From JAVJSD01 sp040219575 (GTDB lineage Bacteria > Planctomycetota > Planctomycetia > Pirellulales > Pirellulaceae): a stretch of DNA of 64,000 nt. Positions 8,047-16,750 of the stretch are shown piece after piece. The stretch is taken from positions 1 to 64,000 of the forward strand of contig JAVJSD010000013.1 in assembly GCA_040219575.1 (NCBI GenBank), given 5' to 3'. The translations under genes were made by a program, and so were the position numbers. The notes below the pieces were generated by a model. That model did no database searches, was not told the origin of the DNA, and saw only the letters and a list, made by a program, of their open reading frames with translations. Every line of letters begins with the position of its first letter. Within the stretch, counting starts at the first letter, position 1.

Positions 8047-9675
8047 ATGTATCGGCTTGGTTTCGTTTCTTTGTTGTTTTGCCTGACCTGGTTTTCGAGC
8101 GCACCTGCCCGGGGCGCCGAGCGGCCGAACATCCTGTTGATCGTCGCCGACGACTTGGGCTACAGCGATCTCGGCTGCTACGGCGGCGAGATCGCCACGC
8201 CCCGACTCGATGCCTTGGCGGAAGCCGGACTGCGGCTCACGAGGTTCTACAACACCGGGCGCTGTTGTCCCTCGCGGGCCAGCATTCTCTCGGGCCAGTA
8301 TCCGCATCGCGTGGGACTCGGCCACATGGTGCAAGACCTTCAGCAGCCGGGGTACCGAGGCCGCATCTCCGACGACGCCCGCACGATTGCCGAAGTCGCC
8401 GCCGGCGCGGGGTATCGCACCTTCCTCTCCGGCAAGTGGCATCTTGGCACGCAAGATCCGACGCGGCGGGGATTCGAGGAGTTCTACGGCACGCTGGTCA
8501 GCGCCAAGACGTTTTGGGATCCCGATCACTTCCTGCGCCTGCCGGCTGATCGAAAGAAGCGTCAGTACAAGCCGTCGGAGTTCTACGGCACCGACGCCCT
8601 CACCGATCACGCCCTCGACTTTCTGAAACTGGCCCGCGGTACGCCCAACAAACCGTGGCTGCTGTACCTGGCCTACAACGCGCCGCATTTTCCGCTGCAG
8701 GCGCCGCCGGAAGACATCGCCAGGTACGCCGACAAGTACCACGTCGGCTGGGACCAACTGCGGCGGCGGCGGTTGGCGCGGATGAAGAAACTCGGCATCG
8801 TGCCGCAGTCGACGCGGCTCACGCCTCGCTCGCAGTACTGGGATTGGGGCGAAGAGCACACCGACCACAATCCCGCTTGGTCGTCGCTGCCGCAGGAGCG
8901 CCGCGCCGACCTGGCGCGGCGCATGGCGATTTACGCCGCCATGGTCGACCGGCTCGATCAGAACGTCGGCCGAGTCGTCGACGACCTCCACGCCGCCGGC
9001 GAACTCGACAACACGTTGATTGTGTTTCTCTCCGACAACGGCGCCTGCGCCGAGTGGGATCCGCTGGGGTTCGACAATCAGTCCGGTCCCGAGAACATCT
9101 TGCACACCGGCGACGAACTCGCATCGATGGGCCAGGCCGGCACGTTCCACAGCGCGGGCTCGGGTTGGGCCAACGTCTCGAACACGCCCTGGCGTCTGTA
9201 CAAGCACTACAACCACGAAGGCGGGATCAACTCCCCCTGCATCGTTCATTGGCCGGCGGGAATGAAACGCCGGGCAGAGATCGATCACCACGCGGCGCAC
9301 ATCATCGATCTGATGCCGACCATCGTCGAGGTCAGCGGCGCGAAGTACGACAGCCCCTTGCCATTGCCCGGAGAAAGCCTGACGCCGCTTCTTCGCGGCG
9401 AGTCGCCGGCGCCGAGGACGCTGTACTTCGAGCACGAGGGGAACCGCGCGGTGCTTCAGGACAAATGGAAACTGGTGGCCCGCAAGGGCGCTCCCTGGGA
9501 GTTGTACGACACGACCCGCGACCGTACGGAACTCGACGACCTGGCGAAGGATCATCCGCAGCAGGTCGAGCGACTCGCCGAACTCTGGGACGCCTGGGCC
9601 GAGGCGAACGACGTCACGCCGGCGCCCGACGATTACGGCGTCGGCTACCTCCGCCCGGCCGGCGCGGAGAAGTAG
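8047..9675 (+). CDS. Secreted arylsulfatase
   Basis: A 542-residue arylsulfatase A-like enzyme. A short signal peptide (MYRLGFVSLLFCLTWFSSA) ends near residue 23. The calcium site begins RPNILLIVADDLGYSDLGC, and the formylglycine motif is CCPSR with Cys73 as the residue to be modified. FLSGKWHLGT, VFLSDNGACAEWDP and a closing APWELYDTTRDRTELDDLA block complete the family pattern. The start at 8047 has a good ribosome-binding site (GGGAGA, four bases before ATG). The next gene begins two bases after the stop, so the nucleotidyltransferase is probably translated from the same message. Desulfation of algal or host glycans is the usual role of these enzymes in planctomycetes; the substrate here is not readable. 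Confidence 0.94.
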   Translation: MYRLGFVSLLFCLTWFSSAPARGAERPNILLIVADDLGYSDLGCYGGEIATPRLDALAEAGLRLTRFYNTGRCCPSRASILSGQYPHRVGLGHMVQDLQQPGYRGRISDDARTIAEVAAGAGYRTFLSGKWHLGTQDPTRRGFEEFYGTLVSAKTFWDPDHFLRLPADRKKRQYKPSEFYGTDALTDHALDFLKLARGTPNKPWLLYLAYNAPHFPLQAPPEDIARYADKYHVGWDQLRRRRLARMKKLGIVPQSTRLTPRSQYWDWGEEHTDHNPAWSSLPQERRADLARRMAIYAAMVDRLDQNVGRVVDDLHAAGELDNTLIVFLSDNGACAEWDPLGFDNQSGPENILHTGDELASMGQAGTFHSAGSGWANVSNTPWRLYKHYNHEGGINSPCIVHWPAGMKRRAEIDHHAAHIIDLMPTIVEVSGAKYDSPLPLPGESLTPLLRGESPAPRTLYFEHEGNRAVLQDKWKLVARKGAPWELYDTTRDRTELDDLAKDHPQQVERLAELWDAWAEANDVTPAPDDYGVGYLRPAGAEK

Positions 9676-9677
9676 CG

Positions 9678-10730
9678 GTGCCGATTCGAGAGACGGACCA
9701 GGTCGCGGCCGTTCCGCCGGTGTTTCCCGCCGAGCGCGAGGCGGCGCTGGATCTTGCTCCCTATGCTGCTATCGACACAGCGTGGCGCACGAGTCGCGAA
9801 ACGTTCGCCGCGCTACGCGATGCGCGGGGTGTTGGAGATCTGACCGCGGAGATTCGTTGTCTGGCGATCTCCGGCTCGCTGGGCCGGATGGAGCAGACGC
9901 GGCGCTCCGACGTGGATCTGATTGTCGTGCTTCACGACAATTGCAACGACGATCGGGCCGCGGAAGTTTACGCCGAGGTGTGGTCCCGTCTCTCCGCGGT
10001 CGGTCTGCCGCCGCCCAAAACGCGGGGGATCTTCTCCACGCCGACCTCGCAAATGCAGCTCTGCAGTGCGGCGGCCCTTGGAAAGGTCGACGAAGACAGG
10101 GCGGTCTTCGGCAAGCGGATTCAGTTGCTGCTCGACGCACAGCCGCTGTGGGGCGAAGAGGCCTTCACTTCCCTGCAACGCGTGATCCTCGAGCGTTACG
10201 GCCAGGACGACGCGCTGCGCCACGGCGACGGCCAGTGGACCTACCTGCAACGCGACCTGATTCGCTACTTCCAGTCGATGGCGATCGATTGCCGGCAGCG
10301 AGATCGCGGTAAACCCGGCGTCTGGCGAATTCGCAACCTCAAACTCCAACACAGTCGGCGGCTGATGATCGGGGCCCTGCTGCTGCTGCTCGGCGAGAGC
10401 ACGTCGCGCGGCCGCACGGATCTCGACGGGTTGCTATCGCGGCTCTCGTTCACACCGCTGGAACGGATCGCCGCGATCTACGCCGCTTGCGACGACGATG
10501 GATTTACGACCATCGCCGCCCACTACGAGCAGTTTGCCGCCGGCATGCTCGACGACGATGTCCGACGCCGCCTCGCCGCTCCGCTCAGCGACGGTGGGCC
10601 GCCCGACGCCTGTGAAGACTATCAACGCCTGAGCCGCAACGGCCAGCAACTCGCCGGCGAACTCTGGCGATTTCTTCTCGCGCGGCGCGGCGATTGGAGC
10701 GACCGATTTTTTCAAACGCTGTTGTTTTGA
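9678..10730 (+). CDS. Nucleotidyltransferase-domain protein
   Basis: A 350-residue protein whose N-terminal third has the nucleotidyltransferase signature: ISGSLGRMEQ (Gly66-Ser67) and SDVDLIVVL (Asp78 and Asp80, the metal-binding pair). The rest is helical, with no second domain that I recognise; it could hold a substrate-binding helical bundle as in aminoglycoside or protein nucleotidyltransferases. I start it at GTG 9678, two bases after the sulfatase stop, with GGAG eight bases upstream (inside the sulfatase gene). The frame is open much further upstream, but that is an out-of-frame shadow of the sulfatase. The tight coupling to a secreted sulfatase is odd for a cytoplasmic transferase. 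Confidence 0.82.
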   Translation: MPIRETDQVAAVPPVFPAEREAALDLAPYAAIDTAWRTSRETFAALRDARGVGDLTAEIRCLAISGSLGRMEQTRRSDVDLIVVLHDNCNDDRAAEVYAEVWSRLSAVGLPPPKTRGIFSTPTSQMQLCSAAALGKVDEDRAVFGKRIQLLLDAQPLWGEEAFTSLQRVILERYGQDDALRHGDGQWTYLQRDLIRYFQSMAIDCRQRDRGKPGVWRIRNLKLQHSRRLMIGALLLLLGESTSRGRTDLDGLLSRLSFTPLERIAAIYAACDDDGFTTIAAHYEQFAAGMLDDDVRRRLAAPLSDGGPPDACEDYQRLSRNGQQLAGELWRFLLARRGDWSDRFFQTLLF

Positions 10731-10944
10731 CGCTGCAGGATCGGCGGTGAACCGCAGAGTGCGGCCGGCGCATACCGTTCGTGGCAGCCCAACCTTGCTG
10801 GGGCTGCGGGCTCGGCGGGGGCCGAATCCCTCTTCAGTCGGCGCGGCAGAAAAAGCTAGAATTGCCGTGACCAGATTGCCTATCCCTTTCCCCGGATCGA
10901 CGGATTCCTCACGCCGTCGGTCCTCAACGAATTTGGAAATCATC

Positions 10945-11478
10945 ATGCAACGAATGCTCGTCACGATCGCCATCCTGCTCGCCGTGGGCTGCGCGCAGCC
11001 GCATCTCAACGCCGCGCCGAAAATGCCGCCCAGCGCGCCGAAGATCGCCAAGATGGAGACCACCAAAGGCACGATCGTCATCCTCCTGCACAACGACAAG
11101 GCGCCCAACACCTGCGCTAACTTCGAGAAGCTCGCCAAGAGCGGCTTCTACGACGGCCTCACGTTTCACCGGGTGATCGCCGATTTCATGATCCAGGGCG
11201 GTTGTCCCAAGGGGAACGGAACCGGCGGTCCCGGCTACACCTTCGCCGATGAATTCCACAAGGACCTGACGCACGACGGGCCTGGCGTGTTGTCGATGGC
11301 CAACTCCGGCCCCAACACCAACGGTTCGCAGTTCTTCATCACGCACGTCAAAACGCCCTGGCTCGACGGCAAACACTCGGTGTTCGGCCGCGTGATCGAA
11401 GGGCAGAAAATCGTCGACGCCATCCAGGTCGGCGACAAGATCAAAAAGCTCACCATCGAAGAGGCCAAGCCGGAGTAG
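10945..11478 (+). CDS. Cyclophilin-type peptidyl-prolyl isomerase, probable lipoprotein
   Basis: A 177-residue cyclophilin that would catalyse cis-trans isomerisation of proline peptide bonds outside the cytoplasm. The leader MLVTIAILLAVGC ends in a lipobox-like AVGC (Cys16), so lipid attachment is likely. The catalytic core is clear: FHRVIADFMIQGG, then GPNTNGSQFFIT and FGRVIEGQKIVDAI. The start ATG at 10945 is preceded by TGGAAAT. An upstream in-frame start at 10747 would place the leader internally and is rejected. The gene is followed 46 bases on by a strong hairpin terminator. The 214 bases upstream of the gene contain a small hairpin (GCAGCCC to GGGCTGC) near 10783-10808 but no RNA gene that I can see. 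Confidence 0.93.
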   Translation: MQRMLVTIAILLAVGCAQPHLNAAPKMPPSAPKIAKMETTKGTIVILLHNDKAPNTCANFEKLAKSGFYDGLTFHRVIADFMIQGGCPKGNGTGGPGYTFADEFHKDLTHDGPGVLSMANSGPNTNGSQFFITHVKTPWLDGKHSVFGRVIEGQKIVDAIQVGDKIKKLTIEEAKPE

Positions 11479-11524
11479 CTTCAACCCGGCCTTCTTCGTG
11501 CTTCACCAACTCCGCCGTAACGCG

Positions 11525-11558
11525 AAAAAGCCCACGCATGACGATGCGTGGGCTTTTT
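11525..11558. terminator. Bidirectional intrinsic terminator
   Basis: A perfect 15-bp inverted repeat, AAAAAGCCCACGCAT / ATGCGTGGGCTTTTT, around a GACG loop. The A-tract on the left and T-tract on the right let it stop transcription in both directions. It sits between the convergent cyclophilin (+) and DUF1501 (-) genes, exactly where such a terminator is needed. Confidence 0.95.
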
Positions 11559-11592
11559 CTGCGTCTTGGTGAATGCAACTCGTTCGACGACG

Positions 11593-12897
11593 TCAAACCA
11601 GTTCCGAGATGGCCTTGCCTTCCTCGATCATGTAGCGGGGACGGCCGAAGTTGTCGAGGAATTGAATCTTGGGGTTGATGCCGAACACGTGGAAGATGGT
11701 CGCCATCAGGTCGCCGGGGGAGATGGCGTCGGTGGCGGGGACGTCGACCTTGGGGGCCGATTCGCCGACCACCTGTCCCATTTGCAGACCGCCGCCGGAA
11801 AGGGCCAGCGTGCACAACCGACCCCAGTGATCGCGGCCGGCGTTCTTGTTGATCTTCGGCGTGCGGCCGAATTCACCGGTGACGACCACCAACACATCGT
11901 CGCTCATGCCGCGCTGCGCCAGGTCCTCGACGAGCGCCGAGACCGCCTGGTCGACCACGGGGCCGCGGCTCTTCATGCTGCGTTCGATCTGACCGTGCAT
12001 GTCCCAACTACCGTAGCTGACGTTGACGAACCCGCAACCGGCTTCGCACAAGCGACGGGCTTTCAACAAGCTCGAACCGAGGCCGTTGCCATAGCGTTTG
12101 ATCGTCTTGGGGTCTTCCCCGACAACGTCAAACGCTTCGGCCGACTTGCCCAGCACCAGGTTGAACGCCTGCTGCTCGAACCCATCAAGGCCGTTCATCA
12201 GGCCGCTGGCGTCGACATCGCGGCGAATCGTGTCGAGGTTGGTGAGCAGGTTGCGGCGGTCGCCGATGCGGTCTTCCGGAATCGAAACCGCCATATTCTT
12301 GCGGGCCTGGCCGCTGGGATCGAACGGGCTGAAGGCCGTGCCGAGAAAGGCCGGTCCGTCGCCGCGGATGTTGCCCATCCGCAAGTAGGTCGGCATGCCG
12401 GTCTCGGGGTGATTCGTGCCGCGAACGCGCGAGACGATCGAGCCGATCGACGGCCGGGCCTGGTTGGCGTTGCGATTCGACTGCCGATTGTAGTGGCCCG
12501 TCATGATCCACTCGGTGCCGGCGCCGTGGCTGCTGGTGGTGTGCGCGAACGAGCGGACGAACGCCATCTTGTCGGCCACCGCGGCCATCTGCGGGAAGGT
12601 GCCGCCGAGGGTCACCCCGGGAATCTTGGTGGCGACTTCCCCCGTGACGCTGCGATACTCGACCGGCGCCGTCATCTTGGGGTCGAACGTCTCGACGTGC
12701 GTCGGTCCGCCGGAGAGCCAAACCCAGATCACCGACTTGTCCTTGACCGACTCGCCGCGAGCCCGGGCTTCCGCCTTCAGTCGCAGCAGGTTCGGCAGCG
12801 TGAGGGCCCCCATGCCGATCGCCCCGACCTTGAGAAAGTCTCGCCGAGAGTTGCCTTCACAATCGCGATAACGACGGCTCGAGGGTACCGACAACAT
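11593..12897 (-). CDS. DUF1501 family protein, Tat leader
   Basis: A 434-residue member of the DUF1501 family, which is related to the sulfatase/alkaline-phosphatase fold and hugely expanded in planctomycetes. The leader has SRRDFLKVGAIGMGALTL, a Tat-type signal. Family blocks are visible in order: VIWVWLSGGPTHVETFDPK, GTFPQMAAVADKMAFVRS, FVNVSYGSWDMHGQIE, VVVTGEFGRTPKINKNAGRD and GESAPKVDV near the end. Its biochemical role is unproven. The start at 12897 has an excellent ribosome-binding site (AGGAGAGAG, a few bases before ATG); the frame extends to 13293 but the extension has no leader. Here the gene stands alone, without a DUF1549 partner next to it. Confidence 0.93.
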   Translation of the reverse strand: MLSVPSSRRYRDCEGNSRRDFLKVGAIGMGALTLPNLLRLKAEARARGESVKDKSVIWVWLSGGPTHVETFDPKMTAPVEYRSVTGEVATKIPGVTLGGTFPQMAAVADKMAFVRSFAHTTSSHGAGTEWIMTGHYNRQSNRNANQARPSIGSIVSRVRGTNHPETGMPTYLRMGNIRGDGPAFLGTAFSPFDPSGQARKNMAVSIPEDRIGDRRNLLTNLDTIRRDVDASGLMNGLDGFEQQAFNLVLGKSAEAFDVVGEDPKTIKRYGNGLGSSLLKARRLCEAGCGFVNVSYGSWDMHGQIERSMKSRGPVVDQAVSALVEDLAQRGMSDDVLVVVTGEFGRTPKINKNAGRDHWGRLCTLALSGGGLQMGQVVGESAPKVDVPATDAISPGDLMATIFHVFGINPKIQFLDNFGRPRYMIEEGKAISELV

Positions 12898-13085
12898 GGC
12901 TCTCTCCTGAAGATTGGGTGGCGTTCGGCCGGACGATGCGCCACGACCGTGGCTGGGCCTGAAATACATCAAAGCCTTTCGATGCGACCGTGATCTTACC
13001 CATTCGTGGATGTTGATGCAAGCTATTTCGGTGCTCCTGACGGTGAGGGATTGCCGCAGATTCTGATGCTCCGAGGAGATCCTCC

Positions 13086-13904
13086 TCACAACTTGGCATT
13101 CGGGCCGCTGCGCCATCTCCGCAATCGAGAGAAGACGTAAGTGTGGAGCAAGCCGGCGACGACCAGACCCAGGAAGAGCCCCACGCCTCGCAGGCCCGTG
13201 CCGCCGGGGAGCAATTGGATTTTGCCGAGGAGTAAATTGTCGGCGAGGGTGGCGAGATAGATGGCGGCGACCGTTGGCATCAACCAGATGCATGCGAACA
13301 GGGCCGCCCTCATCGCGTGTTCGGTCGGCGGCGTTTCTCGCACCGGCTCGTCAGCAATGCTGAATCGATTGTCTCGGTGCCGCTGGGCGATTTCCCTGCG
13401 CATTTCCTCCAACAGTTGGAAGGCCTGATCGCTGTCGGTGCGGCGAACCTGAACCAGAGTCGTCCTGCCTTGCTTGACCAGTCCGCATGGAATCGCGTGA
13501 CGTTTGAGCGACTCCAGGAACAACGGCTCCTTACCCGACCGGAACGAGGCGACGGTGATCCAGCTCCGCTTGAACAAGCCGCCGGTGAGCGGCCCCTGCG
13601 CGGGCGTCTCACAGGCGCCGTGGATCGACTTCAGCGCATGGCGGATTTGTCCCAGTCCCTTGGGCGGCTTTCCCTCGCGCGGCGAATCGCACGGGATCGT
13701 GGTCGCCGTCGCGCCCGCTTCGGCAGGCGACACGTCGTCATCATCGGGACGCCACGCCCCGTTGCCGTAGGTCGCCAGCAGGTAGCGAAACAGCCGACTC
13801 TTTTGTCGCCACATCCAGCGCATCCGCTCGGTGGCGGCGACGGGAACAATGCGATACCGCTCGTACTCGGCCTGCCAGCGGCGGAGATGCTCCAGGCGAT
13901 TCAT
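13086..13904 (-). CDS. Two-segment membrane protein, function unknown
   Basis: A 272-residue protein with a soluble N-terminal part and two C-terminal transmembrane segments (ALFACIWLMPTVAAIYLATL and GVGLFLGLVVAGLLHTYVF). The soluble middle (SWITVASFRSGKEPLFLESL, then HAIPCGLVKQGRTTLVQVRR) looks like the small DUF2007-type signal-transducing domain, which occurs as a short fold of about 65 residues. The frame continues upstream through a 7-bp tandem repeat to 14165; that part encodes a low-complexity HVPRSTF repeat and is almost certainly not translated. The ATG at 13904 starts MNRLEHLRRWQAEYERYR. The repeat array lies ten bases upstream of this ATG, in the 5' leader or promoter. Confidence 0.75.
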   Translation of the reverse strand: MNRLEHLRRWQAEYERYRIVPVAATERMRWMWRQKSRLFRYLLATYGNGAWRPDDDDVSPAEAGATATTIPCDSPREGKPPKGLGQIRHALKSIHGACETPAQGPLTGGLFKRSWITVASFRSGKEPLFLESLKRHAIPCGLVKQGRTTLVQVRRTDSDQAFQLLEEMRREIAQRHRDNRFSIADEPVRETPPTEHAMRAALFACIWLMPTVAAIYLATLADNLLLGKIQLLPGGTGLRGVGLFLGLVVAGLLHTYVFSRLRRWRSGPNAKL

Positions 13905-13914
13905 GGCGCCACGC

Positions 13915-14040
13915 GGAACGCGGAACGTGGAACGAGGAACGTGGAACGTGGAACGAGGAACGAGGAACGTGGAACGTGGAACGTGGAACGTGGAACGTGG
14001 AACGAGGAACGAGGAACGTGGAACGTGGAACGTGGAACGT
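13915..14040. repeat. 18 tandem copies of GGAACGW
   Basis: Eighteen uninterrupted 7-bp units: the first is GGAACGC, the rest GGAACGT or GGAACGA. Because seven is not a multiple of three, a gain or loss of units shifts any frame crossing it. It fills most of the gap between the 272-residue membrane protein and DUF5989, both on the minus strand. It is not a CRISPR array, as there are no spacers. Copy-number variation between strains would be expected. Confidence 0.95.
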
Positions 14041-14065
14041 GAAAAAACTGGCGGCACGTGAGACG

Positions 14066-14320
14066 TTAGAAGAACGTGTAGATGAACGGACCGACCGGAG
14101 TGGCCGTCAGCAGGATCACCAGACCCGCCAACAGCAGAACAATCACGATCGGCGCCATCCACCACTTCTTGTTATACCGCAGGAAGTCAAAAAACTCCCG
14201 CAGAATTCCCGGCGAGGCCTGCTCGGCGAGTTGCTCGAATTCGGCGTCGGAGCTGGAGTTGGAGTTGGACGGCGATTCCGCAGGCGCGTGGAGATCGTCG
14301 TTGTTCGCAGGATCGGTCAT
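14066..14320 (-). CDS. DUF5989 family small membrane protein
   Basis: An 84-residue protein with an acidic, Asn/Ser-rich N-terminus, then GILREFFDFLRYNKKWWMAP, a single transmembrane segment (IVIVLLLAGLVILL) and a PFIYTFF end. This is the DUF5989 pattern. The family is usually next to SxtJ-like and carbamoyltransferase genes in surface-polymer clusters; here those partners are missing and the gene follows the potassium channel by 115 bases on the same strand. Function unknown. Confidence 0.88.
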   Translation of the reverse strand: MTDPANNDDLHAPAESPSNSNSSSDAEFEQLAEQASPGILREFFDFLRYNKKWWMAPIVIVLLLAGLVILLTATPVGPFIYTFF

Positions 14321-14435
14321 CGCCAGCCTAGGGTGGTTGCTTGCGGTGGGGGGAAGTGCGGCGTCGCCGATGTCCGTGCAAGATCGCGAACATCGCGCTC
14401 AACCGCGAGACGCAATCGACGACGACGTATCGCCG

Positions 14436-15434
14436 TCAAATTCCAAATTCCTCCCGAAAGTGATCCATGTCGGCCGCCTTGCCCATGATGATGGCGATGT
14501 CGCCGGCGCGGAAACAGTAGTCGGCGTCGGGATTGAACATCATCTCGCCGTCGGCCTGCTTCACCGCCACCACCAGCAGGCGATGCTTCCGCCGGGCTTC
14601 CGTCTCTTGCACCGTTTTGTCGGCCAGCCGGCAGCCGGCGGAGACGATCAACTCGTCGAGCTCCATGTCCAGGCGGTTGCTCTCCAGCACCAACTCCATC
14701 AGATCGGCGGTGGTGGGGCGCATGATCAATCGCCACATCTGCCGCGCGCCGATCAAGGCCGGCAGCACCACGCGATTGGCGCCGGCGTGACGCAGCTTCT
14801 TTTCGGTGCGGCGATGTTCGGCCCGGGCGATGATCTGCAATTCCGGGCACAGGTTCCGCGCGGTGAGGGTGATGAACACGTTGTCCGAATCGCTGGGCAG
14901 CACGGTCACCAGCGTCTTGGCCCGCTGGATGCCGGCCGCCAGCAGCACGTCGTCGTCGGTGGCGTCGCCGCCGAGCGCCAGATAGCCGTCGGCCTTGGCG
15001 TCGTCAATCGCGCTTGGAGCGTGGTCGACGATGATCAACGGCTGCGATTGCCCGTGCAGCGACGCCGCCAGCACCTGCCCCATCCGCCCGAAGCCGCAGA
15101 TGATTACGTGATCGCTTAGCTTTTCGATCTCGCGGTGCATGCGGCGGACTCCCAGCAGTCGTTCAATTTCGCCTTCAGTGATCAACTGCAGGAAGCCGCC
15201 GATCGTGTACACGGCGGCCGACATGCCGAACACGATCACGAAGATCGTGAACACCTGCACCGCTTCGCTCTGGCCGCTCCGCTCGCCGTAGCCCACGCTG
15301 GAGATGGTGACGACCACCATCCACAGCGCCCCGAGGGGATCGTAGCCAAGCAGGAGGTATCCGGCGTAGGCGATGACGACGATCATCGCCAGGATGAAGC
15401 CGCCGATCCGGATCCGCTCCAGCGGCGTTCTCAT
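14436..15434 (-). CDS. Two-TM potassium channel with RCK (TrkA-N/TrkA-C) domains
   Basis: A 332-residue channel subunit. Transmembrane helix 1 is about residues 11-30, the pore loop carries TISSVGYGE (selectivity filter SVGYG at 46-50, close to the canonical TVGYG), and helix 2 is about 58-85. A cytoplasmic Rossmann-type RCK domain follows (VIICGFGRMGQ at 110-120, then ALGGDATDDDVL), and a TrkA-C domain ends the protein from about residue 246. It should form tetramers gated by nucleotide or ion binding to the RCK ring. The start codon at 15434 lies one base after the argJ stop (ATGAGATGA context), so the channel is translationally coupled to argJ. Confidence 0.93.
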   Translation of the reverse strand: MRTPLERIRIGGFILAMIVVIAYAGYLLLGYDPLGALWMVVVTISSVGYGERSGQSEAVQVFTIFVIVFGMSAAVYTIGGFLQLITEGEIERLLGVRRMHREIEKLSDHVIICGFGRMGQVLAASLHGQSQPLIIVDHAPSAIDDAKADGYLALGGDATDDDVLLAAGIQRAKTLVTVLPSDSDNVFITLTARNLCPELQIIARAEHRRTEKKLRHAGANRVVLPALIGARQMWRLIMRPTTADLMELVLESNRLDMELDELIVSAGCRLADKTVQETEARRKHRLLVVAVKQADGEMMFNPDADYCFRAGDIAIIMGKAADMDHFREEFGI

Positions 15435-15435
15435 C

Positions 15436-16632
15436 TCATGTGTGCTCGTCGGTGTTGATCTTGATGTATTCGACCGTCAGGTCGCTCGTCCAGAACCGGA
15501 TGGCGGCGTCGCCTTCGGAGAACCGCAAGTCGACGCGCGTTTCGTAATTGCCGCGCATCGAGGCGGAAAGCTGCTTGACGTCGAACGCGATCGGCGCGCC
15601 CTTCTCGTACAGCGGCAATCCGTTAATCGACAAATCGACGCCGCCCGGATTAAAGTCTACGCCGGAATAACCCGCGGCGGAGACGATGCGGCCCCAATTC
15701 GGATCGGCGCCGGCCACCGCGGTCTTGACCAGCGCGCTGTTGGCCACGGTTTTGGCGATCTGCTGTGCGTCCTCGCGCGTTTTCAGGCCCGAGACGTCGA
15801 TCTGTATCAAATGCGAGGCCCCTTCCCCGTCGGCCGGGATCGCCCGGGCCAGTTCGGTGCAGACCTCGATCAGATTATCCACAAACGGCGCCAGCGAGGC
15901 GCGGTCCAGCGTCGCGCCTCCCGACGCGCCGCTGGCCAGCAGCAAGACCGTGTCGCTGGTGCTCATGTGCCCCTCGACGCTGATGCAGTTGAAGGTCACG
16001 TCGACCGCCTCCTGCAGCGCCTCTTGGGCCAGGTCCGGCGACAACGGCGCGTCGGTCATGATCACCGCCAGCATGGTGGCCATCTTCGGGCCGATCATCC
16101 CGGCCCCCTTGGCGAAGCCGGTGATCGTCACCTCCCGCCCGTCGACCAACAACGTCGTCGAGGCGATCTTCTTCCGCTTGTCGGTCGTCATCATTCCTCG
16201 GGCGGCCAGTTCCAGCGACGCCGCGTCGTCGCCCAGTTGCGCGGCGGCGGCCTTCACGCCCGCCGCCAGTCGGTCCATGGGAAGGAACTCGCCGATGATG
16301 CCGGTCGACATCGACAGCGCCTGCGACAGGTCGGCCCCGCAGGCCTCCGCCGCCAGTCGGGCCATCTGCTCGTTGTCGCGCTCCCCGCGCTCCCCCGTGC
16401 AGGCGTTGGCGTTGCCGGAGTTGACGACCACCGTGCGCAACTCGTCGAGCGGCGTGAGACTCCGGTTACGGGCCACCGACGCCGCGTGCACCAGGTTCTG
16501 GGTGTAAACACCGGCCGCCGTCGCCGGCTCGTCGCACACGATCAGCGTGAGGTCTTCCTTCTGGGGATCGGCCTTGATGCCGCAATGCACTCCCGTCAGT
16601 CGGAAGCCCTGGGGAACGGAATGGTTTGCCAT
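15436..16632 (-). CDS. argJ: Bifunctional ornithine acetyltransferase / N-acetylglutamate synthase
   Basis: A 398-residue ArgJ that transfers the acetyl group from N-acetylornithine to glutamate, recycling it in the arginine pathway, and may also acetylate glutamate from acetyl-CoA. Conserved blocks include VVNSGNANACTG, STGIIGEFLPM and TGFAKGAGMIGPKMATMLA. The last contains the self-cleavage site: the bond before Thr186 (in MA-TMLA) is cut to release alpha and beta subunits, with Thr186 as nucleophile. Near the end ADPNWGRIVSAAGYSG is diagnostic. The ATG at 16632 fits the family N-terminus; the upstream frame to 16734 crosses an inverted repeat. It follows argC on the same strand with a 118-base gap. 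Confidence 0.96.
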   Translation of the reverse strand: MANHSVPQGFRLTGVHCGIKADPQKEDLTLIVCDEPATAAGVYTQNLVHAASVARNRSLTPLDELRTVVVNSGNANACTGERGERDNEQMARLAAEACGADLSQALSMSTGIIGEFLPMDRLAAGVKAAAAQLGDDAASLELAARGMMTTDKRKKIASTTLLVDGREVTITGFAKGAGMIGPKMATMLAVIMTDAPLSPDLAQEALQEAVDVTFNCISVEGHMSTSDTVLLLASGASGGATLDRASLAPFVDNLIEVCTELARAIPADGEGASHLIQIDVSGLKTREDAQQIAKTVANSALVKTAVAGADPNWGRIVSAAGYSGVDFNPGGVDLSINGLPLYEKGAPIAFDVKQLSASMRGNYETRVDLRFSEGDAAIRFWTSDLTVEYIKINTDEHT

Positions 16633-16668
16633 GGATCCACTCAGAAGGAATCGAAGAATTGAAGTAGC

Positions 16669-16739
16669 GTAGCATGGCCCCCTGGGCCGTGTGGGTGATC
16701 GACCGACCTGTCCAAACACGGGCCAGGGGCCCATGCTAC
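16669..16739. repeat. 24-bp inverted repeat between argC and argJ
   Basis: Left arm GTAGCATGGCCCCCTGGGCC continues GTGT; the right arm is its reverse complement with two mismatches in 24. The 23-base loop includes GATCGACCGACC. On the minus strand the hairpin lies in the argC-argJ gap, where it could attenuate transcription or protect the upstream mRNA end. Confidence 0.8.
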
Positions 16740-16750
16740 CTAGGAAGACC

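Noticed and set aside
6395..8104. Upstream extension of the lipoprotein frame to 728 codons
   Set aside because: The extra part is antisense to the oxidoreductase, and the lipoprotein leader would become internal.
8655..9677. Upstream extension of the nucleotidyltransferase frame within the sulfatase gene
   Set aside because: Arg-rich out-of-frame shadow of the sulfatase; the GTG at 9678 with its own binding site fits better.
13915..14040. Possible CRISPR array
   Set aside because: The units are 7 bp with no spacers, and there are no cas genes in the window.
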